The notes below the pieces were generated by a model that ran no database searches, was not told the DNA's origin, and saw only the letters and a program-made list of their open reading frames with translations. Shown here in pieces: positions 40,639 to 55,600 of a DNA stretch of 64,000 bases (the stretch's first letter is position 1; every line of letters starts with the position of its first letter). The stretch is taken from contig VWZF01005201.1 of NCBI GenBank assembly GCA_013396755.1, forward strand, positions 62,001 through 126,000, written 5' to 3'. The position numbers and the translations under genes were made by a program. This DNA is from Sclerurus mexicanus. Lineage: Eukaryota; Chordata; Aves; Passeriformes; Furnariidae.

Positions 40639-43600
40639 CTGCATTCCGAAACCAAGGAAAACACCCGCGTTATGCCCACCTGGAAGCTTCCACCGAGAGC
40701 TGAGTAGCTGTTTGCAGTGCCTGCCATTTTCAGTGCCCTTACGAACTTACCCGAATAGAGGATCACGTTTTCCCCAAGCCCAGGAGTCAGAAGGAAAGGA
40801 TCCTCAATTCAGGCACATTTTAGGAAATGGAATTCATACAACACACCAGTGGGATTACAGAATTAGCATTAGACTTGATTGTGAGGGCATTAGTCACTGT
40901 AATGCTTACCTCTAATATGGAATTCTTATGTGGTTCATTCACTTTGCCAGCAAGACAGCAGTGAGATATAGCATTGTGAATAATAGGCTTGTTGGATTTG
41001 CTGCTGGGTTCCTTAAATAATTTTGGACCTATGGAAGATAAACAAGTAAGAATTATTTACGCTGCATTTATGAACATGAACATTTTCATTCCAGGTGAAA
41101 AAGCCCTCCTGTTTTTCTAGAATGACTTCCTTTTAGAGATACTAAACAGAACAAAATACACCTGGCGACTTCTCACAGGTAACATCAAGCACAGCACAGG
41201 TTCTTCTGGCCTGGGATCCAGAACAACCTCCCAAACCCAACCAAAACAGGCACCTGTGTACTCTGCCACCGAGGCAATGGAGGATGCTGTGGAAGCGTTC
41301 TCCCAGTCCCTCTCTGTGTTCCTGCTGGGATTTCTGCTCAGGATGGGTAAGGACTCCATTGATTCCACTCTGGGGGGGGAATAAATACACAATTATATGC
41401 CAAGATTTTGGGGTTTGTCCCTCTAACCTCAGGTAAGCTCACCAGCTGCCGGCCCTGACTGGAACAGGCCCTTCTCCCTCACCCTCCCCAGGACAGCCCG
41501 ATCCTCCCTGCGCGACATCGAAGCAAAACTCCGACTCCGTTGGGAAGACACAAACCAGAACTGCAAGTCTGTGCAGCACACTGGGCTCGGCAGCCCCAAA
41601 AACTAGAGGAATTCACCCAGTCCTGTGTGCCTCTGTGCCGGTGAGCTGAAGCAAACAGCGCTGGAGGCCAGCACCAGGTGCCAGCCCAGCGAAGGAGGGG
41701 GTGCAGCAGCCTGTAGGTACCTCTGCGAGGGGGTGCCACCGGAGTGAACACTCTCGGGCTCAGTTGTTGCTGCTGAGGCCAAAGACAGGCTGGAACCAGA
41801 CTGCGCACTGCTCAGATTATCAGCTACAAAACACAAGAGAAACGGTCACGCACATTTTGTTGCGGCACCCGGGCGGGCTCGGGGAGAGCACACGGACCCA
41901 AACCCTTACGTGTGGAAGAACACTTCGTCCCTGAATCGCTGTAAGATTCTTCACGATGCACTGACTTTGGCCTGGGTTTTTTGGGCTTTGATTTGGGCTT
42001 GCCGAGCCCTTGCTCCTCCAAAATCTGCTGCTGTTTCTTCCTTAGATATTCTTGCTTGATAAGTTCTCTTCGAGCCTTCTCCTCTTCTTTCCGTATCCGG
42101 TCCTCCTCGGCTTTGCGACTGAAAGGCAAACACAGCGGAATATTCAACACGTACCAGGTTTCCCCCCCTTAAAGACAAAAAGAAATGTCCTTTTTCAGGG
42201 CTCATTACCGAGCTTCATCTCTCTTCTGTTCCACTTCAGCCTCCAGCTGCTGTTTGCGCAGCCGAGCCTCCTCGGCCTTGCGCTGCTGCTTCAGAAGGAA
42301 CGCCGCGCGCTTCTTGGCCAGCTCGTCCTCGGCCTTCTGCTCGTCCTGCAAGAGCCCAAGGCAGGCAGAGTTTTAGGGAAGAGAAGACAACGTGTTCAAC
42401 TGGACGTCATGGGATTCCAGGGAGACTGGAGCAAAACATAAGCTATTGCTTCTGGGAATCTTTACACTGAGTGTAAAGCAGAACTTTTTGCTGCTCAAGA
42501 ATTCAAGAGACGGTTTTAGTGTTCCCCTAAGTCTGTGAGGAGACAGAAAGGGGTCTCACCTGGCTCTGACTTGTTTAACCACCACAAAACCCTCTAGGAC
42601 TGCAGAGCACAATGCAACCATCACATGGGCCAGGGTGGGCAGCACAAATAAGCCCAGTGGAATCACGGTCAGTCAATTTTAATCACACTATAAAAACCCA
42701 AAACTAAACTCACTGAGACTGAGACAGCCCAGCCTGACCTTCTTCAAAGAGGAATTAAAGAAAAAGTATCCTCACGTCAGCACATTTGGGGTATTTACAA
42801 CCATCACTGCTAAGCACAAATTAAGACACTAAATGCTCTGAGAGCAGTTCTGACTTCTGTGGAGGGAGCACAAATGTTAAAGAACATCCAACCCAACAAT
42901 GTAAGAAACACCACTGTCCTGAAAACACAATAGCATAAGAACAGCCCTTTCCCCAAGTCGGACCCAGGTGTGAAATTAGAATAATTATTTAAATTTAATA
43001 CTTATTCATCATGAGCCCTATACCTGACCATTACAGGACAAACCCAAAAGCTGCATGAAAACCAGTCACTTTTTCCATTGAAGACTCTAATTTTTCACTC
43101 ACAAGCAAACTCCCCATTAGAGCCCTTGACTTTCAGGCTGCTCAAAATCAGAGAAATTTAGGTGCAAATGGCAAAAAAAACCAATCCCCAGTTCAGCCTC
43201 CCAGCTCCCTGACAAGTGTCAAAATCTGCTCAGCAGGCTTTGACTGGATAGCTGTGTTCTGTCAGAATGCTTTCTGTCAGCTGAAACAGGTTCACAGGAT
43301 GCTGAGATTTCAAAAGGGTAAATTCCTCCCTTGTACTCTGTGATTCTTTTTTCTAAGTATTTACAACATGTTTTCTGTTTCCCAGACAGAAAAAGGAACT
43401 CAAGGAAAGAGGAGAAAATCATGATAATTCCTGGTTCCTAGTGAAGTGAAAAAGCACCAGGATTTCATACATTAAGTCACAACCTTCTTTTTCCACATGT
43501 AATTGTTTTCCAATGCAGCTTTTTATATCCAAATATTGCAAGCAATGTGTGCTGTGTCCCACCAGAATGAAGTGGACAACAACAGTTCTAATGCTGCGTA

Positions 43601-46600
43601 ACAGTAACCAGAGGCAAAGGCAATGTATTTACCTTGAAGAAAAAACCCACACCAGACTTCTGATCACCTTCACTAATCAGATCCGTGGAGCTATCCTGGT
43701 TTTCAAGTTCTCCTTCATCTGGAGCTTTTAAGTCAGACAAGTCCACTTCAATGAGATTGGCCTTGCTTCTCAGTGGCTCATCCACTGGCACATTCTCTTT
43801 GCCCGAGCCATCGGACGAATTCAGCCCCGTTTCCTTGAAGCTGTTATTGACCTCCTTGCTCATTTCAGACAGAATATTTGCATCTTTGGAGGTGGAGAGG
43901 ACAAGAGCCCTTTGATTGCTCTCATCATGAAGTCTATAGGTATCAAAGAAACACTTCTCTTGAGAGCCATTTCCAAGGTCGGGACTCCCTTCCAAGCCCA
44001 TTTCCGTGGGGGTCTTTGCCAAGCTGTTGGGTGGGAATGGTCTCAAATGGGGTAAGTTTTCTAGACTCGGTGTTGGGGTTTTAACACGTGTTGAGTTTTG
44101 TGGTCTGTCTTTAGGGACTTTCAGGTCAGCTGGTCTTCCTGACCGAGGAGTCCTCCCTTGGCCAAACCGAGGGGGTTTACGCAGACTGTTCATTCCAGTT
44201 GGAGACAGGGGCTCAACAAAATGAATTGAAGGCTTTACCTTTTGGTCCTGAGAGTTACTTCTGGTTCCTGGTGATGGCACTGTTGGGGATTTCATAAGCA
44301 GCTCCTGTTGCTGGGAAATCTTTAAGATGGCCTGCTGGAGGGTACTGATTGTTTCATTCAGTTTCTCAATAGAAAGATCACATTCATTTATGTCCACCTC
44401 AGTCACATTGTCTTCTAGGAGAGCAACAGAAATAATTTTACTCTTTTCCAAATCATGTATAGCAGCAGAGTCTTTTGCTTTGTGTTGCTCAGCAAAAGCC
44501 AGGCTTTCCTGCATTTTGACTTTTGCCACTTCTGGAGAATCATGGAGCATTTCTTCCCTCTCCTCCTCTTTCCCGAGAAACTCCTCAGATTTGGAACCCA
44601 AAGCAACTTCATCCAGGTCTTCCCCATTGTGCCGAGAATATTCTTTCGCAAAATGTTCTGGTTTAAGGGGCTGTGGGCCATCGGGAGATTTCCCTTTCTT
44701 CACAACATGCAGGAAAGCTGCCTTGCCCAACTTTAGTCTCTGCCTTGCTGACAAGGCTTCCATCTTCTTCTTCTGCGCTTCTATCGCCCTGCGTTTCTCT
44801 TCCAGCTGCATGTGGAGCTGCACCAACTCAGAGGCTAAAAGATTAACGTTGTCTTTGTTCTGTCTGCTGGGGCTTTGCTCTCGCTTTTGTTTCCACGTGG
44901 TCAGTGGTGCTGGGCAGCTTTCTGACCCATCTGGTGTGGTCTTCTGTGAACTGCTTGTGCTGGACTTGGTTTCGTAGCTGTTCAGCCTCTGCAGCTTCCG
45001 CTCGGCGAAGCTGGTCATGCGGACGCTCCCGCTGGCCATGGACACGCTGCTCACCTGGGAAATGGTGCTCAGGCAGGGGCTGGAGCGGCCACTGGCGTCA
45101 TCCTTGTCCTCGTGCTCTTTGACCTTCATGTCCTCTTGCAGTTTGGCAGATTCTTCCTCCCCGATGTACTTAGTGACTATGGGATGGTCATCTATGACCA
45201 CCAAATCCTGCTCAGCGTCTTCCATGTCCAAGAGATCCGACTCTGAGTCCCGTCTCGCCATAGTCCAGGTAGTGTCCTGAACGTGCAAATTGAGTCCTTT
45301 CACATAACTTACATTGACTTTACTCGTTACCTCATCATCAGATTTAGCAGCATGAAGAAAGAATCCTCCAGTGGATACATCCTGAGAGGAAGGATCTAAA
45401 TTGCTACTAGCCAAAGGTCTGGAAGCTTCTAAACCTGCTTCCCCCAGGGCCACTGGATCTGCAGTACCGGGATCTGCAACTGGAGTGAAATCAGAGCTAG
45501 AAATGGGAGTAAAAGTCCTATTGAGGTCATGCTCACCATGACTGCTCGTCGCTCTCTTGCGGATCGAAGGCAAGTGTCCTTCACTCAACCTCTTGGTTAC
45601 AAAACTCCTTTGTTTCCCCTCCCCACATTCCTCCTCCTTGTTGATGAGCTGCTTTTCCTTGGCTGGTTTCAGAACCGCAGGCATTAAAGGCTCCAGGTAG
45701 AAACTCTCCGGTTTGCTGTCCGAAGTGTCGCTGCTTGTTTTCGGAGACCAGGCCGATGCCACGATGCCGGGCACCCTGGCTGATGCGTTCTGCACCTCGG
45801 GGTCACCACGGTTTGGCCTTTCCTCAGATCTGATAATTGCAATAAGCTCTTCATCCTCATCCTCGATCTCCACGTTGTTCAGCAAGCTCTTCCCGTTGGC
45901 TTTCACTGACGGAGGGTGGGGCTGATTTTTTGGGGTCACATTGACAATGTTTGAAGCCAGACTGTCCTTGCTGATGGACCTGGCCAGGCTAATGCTGTCA
46001 CCAGACCCGGGGTCCACATCAGTACTGGCAGAATGATGAAGAGCAAATGGTGTTGGTTGAGACAGAGGCCTAGAAAAGACAAGAACAGTCTCCTGACACT
46101 TAAGCACAACAAGTGACAATTTGTTGAATTAAAGACCATCATACAGACAGCTAAATTTTTTGCTTTATTTTCAAAATGCATCCTGGATGAAGTGACCAGC
46201 AATACCAAGCAGCAACTTCAGATCCTTCCATTCTCAAGAGCGCTTCCTGCAAATCATGTCTGACGTATTTTCAATTGCAAATCTAAAATCAGTCAGCTCT
46301 GAAAACGTACATTAAAAGAAAACAAAAAACCAAAATTAAGTGACTGTCAGTCCAGTTCAAAGGCAGTGGCACCACAATACGACAATGAAACTGTCACAGT
46401 GTCATTTCCTGAAGCGAGACTGTGATACCTGAAGGCCTCTCTTACCTGGGTTTCTTCTCTGGCCACGCCAGAATTGCCCCTCGTGGCTGCCCATCCACAC
46501 GGGTCAGAGAATTAGAACGGTGCCGATGACCTGGAATGTTTTTTGAATTGGTAACGCTTTAGAAATGGCCCTTAAATAAGCACTTTGTCATTATTTAATA

Positions 46601-49600
46601 GCAAACACAAGAACAGAACCAACTCCTTCCCAACAGATGGCAGCAGCAAACAGATCTGCTGCAGCTGCAACCAAAGGCAGACGCAGTCAAAGACTTAAAA
46701 AAATTCAAATCCAGTAAGTTTCTTAAAAGATCTTTCCAATCTTTTAATGCAAACAAAGATGATTTACTCAGACTCAACGTTCTCACCACTTGGGTGACTA
46801 CAGTTTAATTTTAAATCATTCACATAAATGCCCCTGTACTTTCATTCATTATTTTATTGACGCTGATGGACTGTGGCAGTTGAAATCCAAACTCAAGCCA
46901 GGCTTACCAGGGCTGTCCTCTCCCTGCAAAGACTTCTGCTGCTTTTGCCTCAAAGGGAGCAGTGGATGGGAAGGGCTAAAGGCAGGGCTTCCTCCTTTGC
47001 CACTAAGTCAGGAAAGCAAAAATTCATTACTACAAGATTCTTTTTCTATAATGAGAAGAATTACAGTTATGAACTTACGCTGGCAATAGTTACCCCCCAC
47101 CTCTTAAAAACTTCATAATATATGATTCATTTTAAAGCAGTTACTTTAAGAGAAGAAAAGGTTTCCACATATAGCAATACAAAAGTAAACCTATTACCTG
47201 AAATTAAACTCAGTTTATGAACACATTAGATTTAAAATGTTCCTTATGTAAATAGTAAATCTGAGACAAAGTAAAGGCTGAAATATCTTCTTGGTTGCCA
47301 CCAAATTCAGGTCAGCTGAAAACCCTCGTCACTGACCTTCCTGCACATCAGATCATGTTTCGGTTTTTATAGAATCCCAGAGTGGTTTGGGTTGGAAGGG
47401 ACCTTAAAGCCCATCTCATCCCACCCCCTTCCACTGTCCCCGGTTGCTCCAAGCCCCGTCCAACCTGGTGGGATGGGGCAGCCACAGCTTCTCTGGGGAA
47501 CCTGTGCCAGGGCCTCTCCACCCTCCCAGGGAAGGACTTCTTACTGTTATCTCATCTAAACCCACCCTCTTTATCTTAAGACCATTCCCCCTTGTCCTGC
47601 CGCTCCATGTCCTTGTGTCAGTCCCTCTCCAGCTCTCTTGGAGCCCCATTAGGCACTGGAAGGGGCTCCGAGGTCTCTCTGGAGCCTTCTCTTCTCCAGG
47701 CTTTCCTACCACCATTTACAGAATGTGTCTGGCAAAGACCAGCTGCCTGAGCAGCTTCAGTGTTTGACCTTTTTTTCAAACCAGAAGTCAGAGCAAACAG
47801 CTTCTGCCACGCAACTGCTGGGGCTCCTTGGCCTTTGCCAGAGACCAAACATAACAGCACGAAGTGTTTCTGTGAACCTGAGACTATTTTAAAGACCGAC
47901 GGCAACTCAGACCCCCTCAGTTTGTAGCAGAATGCCAACATTTAGCAGCAATTCCCCAGAGCGAGGCACGAGCTGAGGCTGAAGCAGCATGAGGACACAC
48001 TCACAGGTACTCAGGCTCCTCGGGGTGCAGGTAGTACCTGCTGCAGGCCTCGGGGGGTGCCTGGGCCGGGGGCTGCAGCTCTGCTGGGCTGGGGCTGGCA
48101 GGGCTGGCCATGAAACTCCGCTTGGTCGCGTTGGAAATGGGGACGGGGGGGCGGCTGCTCTTCTGCTGCATCACTGCCTTGACTGGGCACACATTGACAA
48201 CATTAGCACAGCCCACAGTGGCACTGAGCAACACAACAGGACAGCAAGCTTTCAAACTATAGCAGAGTGGAGACTTTACAGCACAGCGCTAAAACACAAC
48301 CTGAAAGTGTTAAAAATCCGTGACCGTAATGGAAAGAAGGTTTCAAATAAATTCAAACAATCAGTGGGTTTTGAGGAATAATGTTCAAAAATTCCCCATT
48401 CAAAAAAATTAGAAGTCGAGTGGATCTAGGACTAACTTTCCTTCTACTTTTACTGCTCTCAAAGATCCACGGCAAGAATAAACTTTGGGTACAAACAAAG
48501 CTTCAAAGGAAACACCACTGGGCAACAGTTTCATTGCAATGGAAGCATTTTTTAAATGACATGCTAATGTTTACCAATGGTGAAAAACTTACCATCTTTT
48601 ATTTCCTGAATATCTCTGGGTTGTACAAAGTCTGGTTTGACATTCTCAAACCACCAGAAGAGTTCTGCAATGAACACCATGACGTTAGGCTAGAAGAGAA
48701 AAGGAGAAGAATTACACCTCGGTAACAAAACTCATGATTTACCCACATTTTATTGAAAAATATCACCCTCGTTACGTTTCTTACCTTTAAAACCAAAGGA
48801 GCATATAACATGTCCTCCAAGGTGAGGTAAAAGCATTTATTCAGGTATTCATTTGAGAATTCTCTCAGAAGCTGAATGTTATAGAGGCTGTCTGCAATTG
48901 ATGTCACCTCCTTCAAGCAGATATCTGCAAAGGGGAGAGGGATGGGCAGTTATGGCACTGCCCCAAGGCATTCACCTTCCACCCCAGCTCACAGAAACAC
49001 TACAAGCAGGAGCTTCACAGACTGCACACCATCCCTCAACACTTACTGCCTACCAGTGACACTTCTCTGCCTGTTCAATACCAGAGGGACAGGAAAAGGG
49101 GGAAGAAACACACGGATAAAACAGTATCATTAAGTTTTGAACCCTCAGAGGATTCTGTCGATCACAGCAACAGAGAAGATAAGCAGGCTACAGAGAACAC
49201 ACATAATGACAAAATACAGAAGCAATTAAAACCAGACATCTTGATTTGCATATAATAAAAGGTTACTCCTAGGAGTCAGTGCTGGTTCCTTCTGAAAACA
49301 CTCGGGAGCTCTGCAAGGTACAACATATCTGGGAATTCAAAAACCAATACAAAATGTTGATTTGAAGAAGTTAATGCAACAAGGACATTGAATTATTAAG
49401 AAAAACATTTTATGGGGAAAAGAACTCATGTTTGCAATGCTGAAGAGTGGCAATTGCTGTGGATTTGGAGAAGCTATTTTAAAATCTAGATTTTAAAATG
49501 TCAAGTTATGTACTCCTACAGAAAAACATGAGAATTATCAAATAACACCAGTGGGGCCTTTATGGTCTATTAAAACCAAGCTCTGCTATTTGAGCAAAGA

Positions 49601-52600
49601 AAACCATCTCATCTAATTCTATAAAAGAAAGGATTATTGTGTAGCTCCTGATACACAAGAGCAGATACTAAGAGCACAGTCTTCTAAATCCTTCAAGGAA
49701 ACCAAGATCAAAGAGAGATTATTTTTTAAATAGTGATGCAGATTCCAAATGTGCCACTTGCCACAGTCCATGAGCTATTAGATGTGCTGTGTTTTCATTT
49801 GATAGTGTATTTCCAGTTCACCTTTCAAAGATTTAATTACTTTTATTCACTTTTTTCCCTAGACACCTTTCTTACATACCATCCAGTTTCATTTGCTCTG
49901 GACAATAGTAGTGTATCACAGCCAGAAGAGCAGCACCATCACTACCATCCTTCATCAGATCTTCCAGCAGAGGGAAGTAGGGCAGTTGTCTGCTTGAGAG
50001 ATGGTCCCGCCGGTAACGCACCTACCGAGAGAACACAGGTGTTCACGTGATGCTAAAGACGCAGAAAGACTCAAGAAAAAAGGCAAAAAAAGGGCATTTT
50101 TGTTAAGCATTGAAACCTCTTTTCAGTGGATCTTCTATAGCATCTGCTCCAAGTCAAACCAAGTGCACTTTTCTCTCAGTGGAAGCCAATTCTGAGGAAT
50201 GTGGTGCTTCCCTTTTAGCACAGAATGGTTTGGGTGGGAGGGACCTTCAAGGTCATCTAGTCCAAGTCCCTGCCATGGGCAGGGAACCTTCCACTAGACC
50301 AGACTGCTCATCTACAGTCAGTCTCTCATGTCTGGGAGCAAACCATGCTGCTGGATTCCTTGCTTCATTCACACATTTTAACTCATTAGAATCGGTTTAA
50401 GTCAAAATCCTTTCACACAGATGCACGAATGCAGCAGATCCAAAGAAAGAGACACAGATAACTATATGAAAACACTTAAAGCTTGGGAAAACCAAACCAA
50501 AACATAGCAAAAAATAATTCAGATGAGCTGGTGATCTCATACGTTACCCACATCCATGGACAGCAAAGCTTTCTCAGAGAGAGCAAGAACATGGCAAGGC
50601 AGACAAAAATAAAAATACATGGCCTTTTCTAAAATGGTCAGCAAGAGGGGCAAGGAGGCCTTGACACGAACAGCAAACTCTCCATGATTAACTATAAATC
50701 CAAATGAAAGTCTTTGGCAAATCACCCCCCCAGCCCTCGGCGGGCCTGGAGCTGCCAAAGCCAGCGAGCTGAGGAACAAATCTTGGCATTGCTTCTTGCA
50801 GGTTTTGCAAGAGAAGTTCCAGGGCTGCTAATTCCTAATGCCCCCCGCTGCACGGGGCCAGGGGGCTGTGTCTAACTCGGGCAGCAGCACAGTGGGTCAG
50901 GCAGGAGCACAGCAGGGCCTGGCAGAACCCCTGGCAGGGTTGCACAGAGAGCCCTGGGGCACCTCAGGGCCGTCACAGCACTTGGCATCTAACACACCGC
51001 CTGGTCTCAGGTGCAGGCACAAATCACGTATTGAATTGTCAGAGGGAAGCTGCATTTTACCAATGGTATCCTACACTTTCCAAGCTAACACGGCAAAGCT
51101 CTCTACACACACACACACACACGCACTCCTATGTGTCAACTTAGGATGGCACAGGCTGTGAAAAAATCTGTTCAGAGGAGTAAAGAACCCTCGGAGGAAT
51201 AAAAACCAGGTTCGTTTCTTTATTTTGCACAAACAAAAACATGCTCTGTTAAGTTTCCCAAGGAACTCAAAGCTATCTCTGTATTTAATGCTAATTTGCC
51301 CTGGCCTTTTACCAGGTGCAAATCATTTTTTCCCCAGCCTGGAGCACTCCATAACTACGTAATGGAATGGGAATCATACTGTACCACACGAGCATATTCC
51401 ACTGGTTCCAGCATGCAGTGTGATATGGCATGCATCAGATCAGGCTTACACAAAAGAAACAGTGAGATATATGATGGTGATTATTCAAACAACAAATCAA
51501 AGGCATCAGCAACATCCATTATGCACTGCAAACGTGGTCCTTAGGTCTGGGAAAATAAGTGTGCACACTAAGGTGGACTGGTTAGCTGGAAAGGGTCAGC
51601 ATCGAGCCACTTAGAGTAAGCATATTAAAAAAAAACACTTTAGAAATTCTTTTGAAACTTTAATTCCTCCTGTATTTAAAGTAGATACAATTATTTCTTT
51701 TCTAATAGGCTTAAATGGAATTTAAACCAACTACAGTCAACACTGAAACTAAAATCTCTAAGAATTCCTTGTTTCTTTCAGCTTTGGTGAAAAACCCCAC
51801 AAATTCATCAAAGAGGGTTTTTATGGACTTGATTTAATTCCTTGTTTTTTGTTCAACTATTATTCTCTTAACCATTCAGGCTTTTATACCTAAAACTCTG
51901 AAATCTTCCTTATATTCTAAGTTGAGTTTTGGGGTTTGTTCCTCTCCTGCCCGTGCATACAATTAATGCCATTTATACGCATTAAAGGGCAGAAAGGGTG
52001 CTACTGAAACAGAGAGAAGTCTGTATTAAAAAAGCCAAAAACTACAAAATAAAAAACACAGAAGTGACAGAATCTGACAAGTACTTTGGAGACTGCAAAA
52101 TCTGCCAGTAAAGCAGTATAGTGTGAGTTGCAGCAGTGAGACAACCCCTATTTCCTCCTTCCTTTGGTTTAAGGTACTGATAGTTCTCAGTGCAGCCCAC
52201 ACACTGGGATCATCCAAAGGGTCAGGAGGCAGCAGTGGGACTCAAAGCAGGATTCGTTACCAGACACACAATTTTGGTGGGTTTTATTTTATGTAGTGGA
52301 AATGATATTCCATTTTCACACTCCAGTTTCCGACGTGCGAACTGTCTCCCCTCCCGTGTGCCAGCCCCGGGCTCACTGACCGGGCACGCGGTCCCAGCAA
52401 CTGCCACAGGGGATCCGGGCTGGTCCGTCCAACCTCCCAGCCCCATCCCAACCTGAACAGTGTTCTGGTCCTGGCAGACTCACAGATCTGCACCACAGCA
52501 GGTGCAAGAGCAGTGTAAGAGCATTACTTAAGCACAAACAACTGAGTACCTTAACTATGGATTCCAAGATTAAGCAGCCATTTAAGCCGACCAGCTTTGC

Positions 52601-55600
52601 TGTCACCTCAGTGCTGTGATCATTTGCCTACTCACAATCAAACTATTTCAACTGCTAATTGTCTAGTTTTCCTGCTGCTGCTCCACACCTCTCACTCCTG
52701 CAGTGTGGAAACAATTTTGAGATGCTGTGATTATGCTGTATGCTGTACAGTATGCAAAAAGCATGTCATGGAAGCAAAGCCTGATGACCCGGAAGCTTCT
52801 AAAGAAAGGTGTTTTTCAAAGAGCAGCTAAGAAGCGTTTTAATGGAAGCAAACACTCTGAGGAAGTTTAAAAAGCCATGATTTTGTGGATGACAACTGGT
52901 GTAAAAGTAGTTCACTTACAGGTACTAATTTCCAATACCATTTGGAAGGAGACTGCTCAGGAAGCAAGGAAAGGAACGTAGGAATAGGAAAGGAACATCA
53001 GCAATGCAAGTTAAAAGCAGTAACACTTAAATGCACTTCAGCAATAAACACTTTCATATTTTAGAGGGGTTGTAGCCTAGAAATTTAGATTTAAAGACAA
53101 TGAGTCCCAAGAATCAATAGAGTCAAATAATCAGAGGGATCCTTCAGACCACACATCAACTTGTAAATTAAACAGCTCTCTGGCTCCTTCTTTTAGAAGG
53201 ATATTATTTTCCATAAAAAGGCACCTTTGTCACTAACATGAAAATTAAACAACTGTGCCTTGTTCACATGTCACACTTTGATTCTCGTTGCCCAGCAATG
53301 CCAATTTGAGGAAAGAATATATTATTTATAATTTATGAAATCATAAATTGGGAGCTCAGAGAGCTGATAGACATTATGTCTGAGAAAGGTACATTTGACA
53401 TTCTCCAGAAATGAAAGTGTGCTATATTTTGCAATATTAGTGCATTGTGATATAATTTCAAGGGGAAAAGCTGCAAAAAACTATGACCACACACATATAA
53501 CATTTGAATGCCAAGAGTATCCCTACTGGATAGAACGTGAATAAGTCTCTCAATACATATTAGACAAATAAACCATGCAAAAAAAAAAAGGACCCAAGAG
53601 CTTTCAAAATATATATTATATATTTTGTGCTGTGAAAGCTGAGTCATATTTACCCATTTACAGTTGAAACAAGTTATTTTAAGTTGAAACAAGTTGTTTT
53701 TGTCCAACTGAAACTTAGAGGAAAGTGAGAAGGTACCAGTGGGCTCCAAATTAAGGAAGGGCACTGATGACAGAGACAAAACAAAATGCATGCACAGAAT
53801 CTCAGGAGCTTTGAGGACCGGACTCCTCACATTTCTCTGACAAAGAAAATACTGGTATTTCAATCCATTAATCATCAACACACAATATCACAACTAAAGA
53901 CAAATTTGTTTTACCTTTTGATGCCCTGGACTTTCCATTAGTTGCTGTTTTAACTTAATCTCTTTCTCTGTTATCTCTCTCATTTTGAGGTTCACCTAAA
54001 AGGAAAATGGCACAGGAAATACATGAAGATACATCTGAGTATGTTCCCACAAGTCATGTTCTTTCATGGAACGGTCAATTCATTCTACAGACAGAAAAAG
54101 TTCCCTGAGTAACATATTACAACAGCTTTCTACAGCAGCGCTCTATTAACAGCAGCTGTCCTCACAACTAGGGAATCCTGGGTTTGCAAGGAGACATTCC
54201 TTAGGAATGTGACTGTTGTCACTCCAAAGGGTTACAGTAACTGAACTGCTGCCCTTGGAAAAGTTTCAGTATCTCTGGTAAAGGTGTTCAAGCTAAGAAT
54301 TAAGTCTATCCTGTTATTTAACACGAAACAATGCTTCACCTAAAAAAAAAAAACAACCAAAAAACCCCACCTCACAGCAGCTTGCCTGAAAACAAACCAA
54401 ATTTCTACAGTTTTCCTAATTTAGTTCCTAATTATCTTCTTTATTTCAGAATTTACCAGCTTTGTTCATTCCTAAGAAAAAGGAATTGCAAAAGAAACGC
54501 ACAGGTGAGAAAGATGGAAGGAAGACACTCCTCAGAACCGTTTGAAACATGTGAAAAGTGGCAATAAGAGACAGGCATGCTTTCCCCAAAGCAGCTTTTA
54601 CCTTGTTAATCCAGAAAACCATTGCATCCTCCAAATCATAGGGCAGTTCCTTAGAGGCACTGAATGTAGAGAAGCGCTTGACACTCGCCACCACCTTCTC
54701 AATGCTGATCATCTCCACAGTGTAGGCCATCATAAGAGCATCAATCATTGCCATATGGGAACTCTGAAGGAAGAAAACAAGGAGTACTGAAAAATAAAAC
54801 CCCTTTTAAAAATTGGTGTGGTGTGAGAAACATGTGGGTACCCCCAAAATGCCAGGCAGTGGAAGGAGCTCAGGAAAACGTATTCCAAACTAGAGAGCAC
54901 TGGACTTAGAAGGGAAAACTCCTCCCAGTGGTGCCAAAAGCACTGGGCCTGAGAAGGACATGCCTCCTGCTCTCTTCAGGGCTTTTACCTTCACTGGCCT
55001 CTCCCCAGGCTCTCCCCAGTGCTCAGCCCTGTACCATCTGAGCGTTTCTCTCTCCTCTTACCAGAGAGAGAGCCCGTAAGCTTCCTCTGGAATGCAGAAG
55101 GAAAAAAGCATCCCACTATCTTTGAGGAAGGTACTTCTTCTTAGGCAGGGCAGGTTTTCTTAGCAAAACCAGCCCTCACCTCCTTTTATAAACCTTCCAG
55201 AAAGGAATCTACACTTAGAATGGTGTGTTGCAACTGTATTTAAACCCCAAACCTCCTCAACCTAGCAACCTAGAAATGAAGAGCCCTTCACTCCGCTGAC
55301 TATTTTAACCAGCGTTAAATAAAAAGCAGCTCATTAGTGGCTTTAATTAAGCTCACCATCTTGATTGGTGCAGAGGCCAGCTCAGACTCAGACACAGGGG
55401 TGTCATCGCTCTCCATGACGTAGATCCCCTTGCGAGACAGCGCCTGGATGACGGACTGGTGGCCCTGCAGGGCGGCCACCTGGTCGCCCTTGAGGATGAG
55501 GCTGCACACGCGGCAGTAGAGCTCGCTGGAGAGCAGCAGCTTGATCACCGGGGGCTTGATGTGCTCCTGCTCGTACTGGTCGATGTAGAACGGGTCCTTC

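Larger units (their letters stand above)
50022..53914 (-). other. CAMSAP1: CAMSAP1 intron 4 (about 3.9 kb)
   Basis: Contains a minus-strand CR1 fragment (50217-50320) and an AC dinucleotide repeat (51105-51122). No additional exon recognised. Confidence 0.7.

Noticed and set aside
40288..40707. 139-codon plus-strand frame opposite the last CAMSAP1 exon
   Set aside because: Antisense shadow of the CKK-coding exon.
44327..44977. 216-codon plus-strand frame opposite the CAMSAP1 giant exon
   Set aside because: Antisense shadow of real coding sequence; it has no independent features.
53602..53632. AT-rich near-palindrome 'aaaatatatattatatatttt'
   Set aside because: Simple AT-rich intron sequence; no sign of a functional hairpin.
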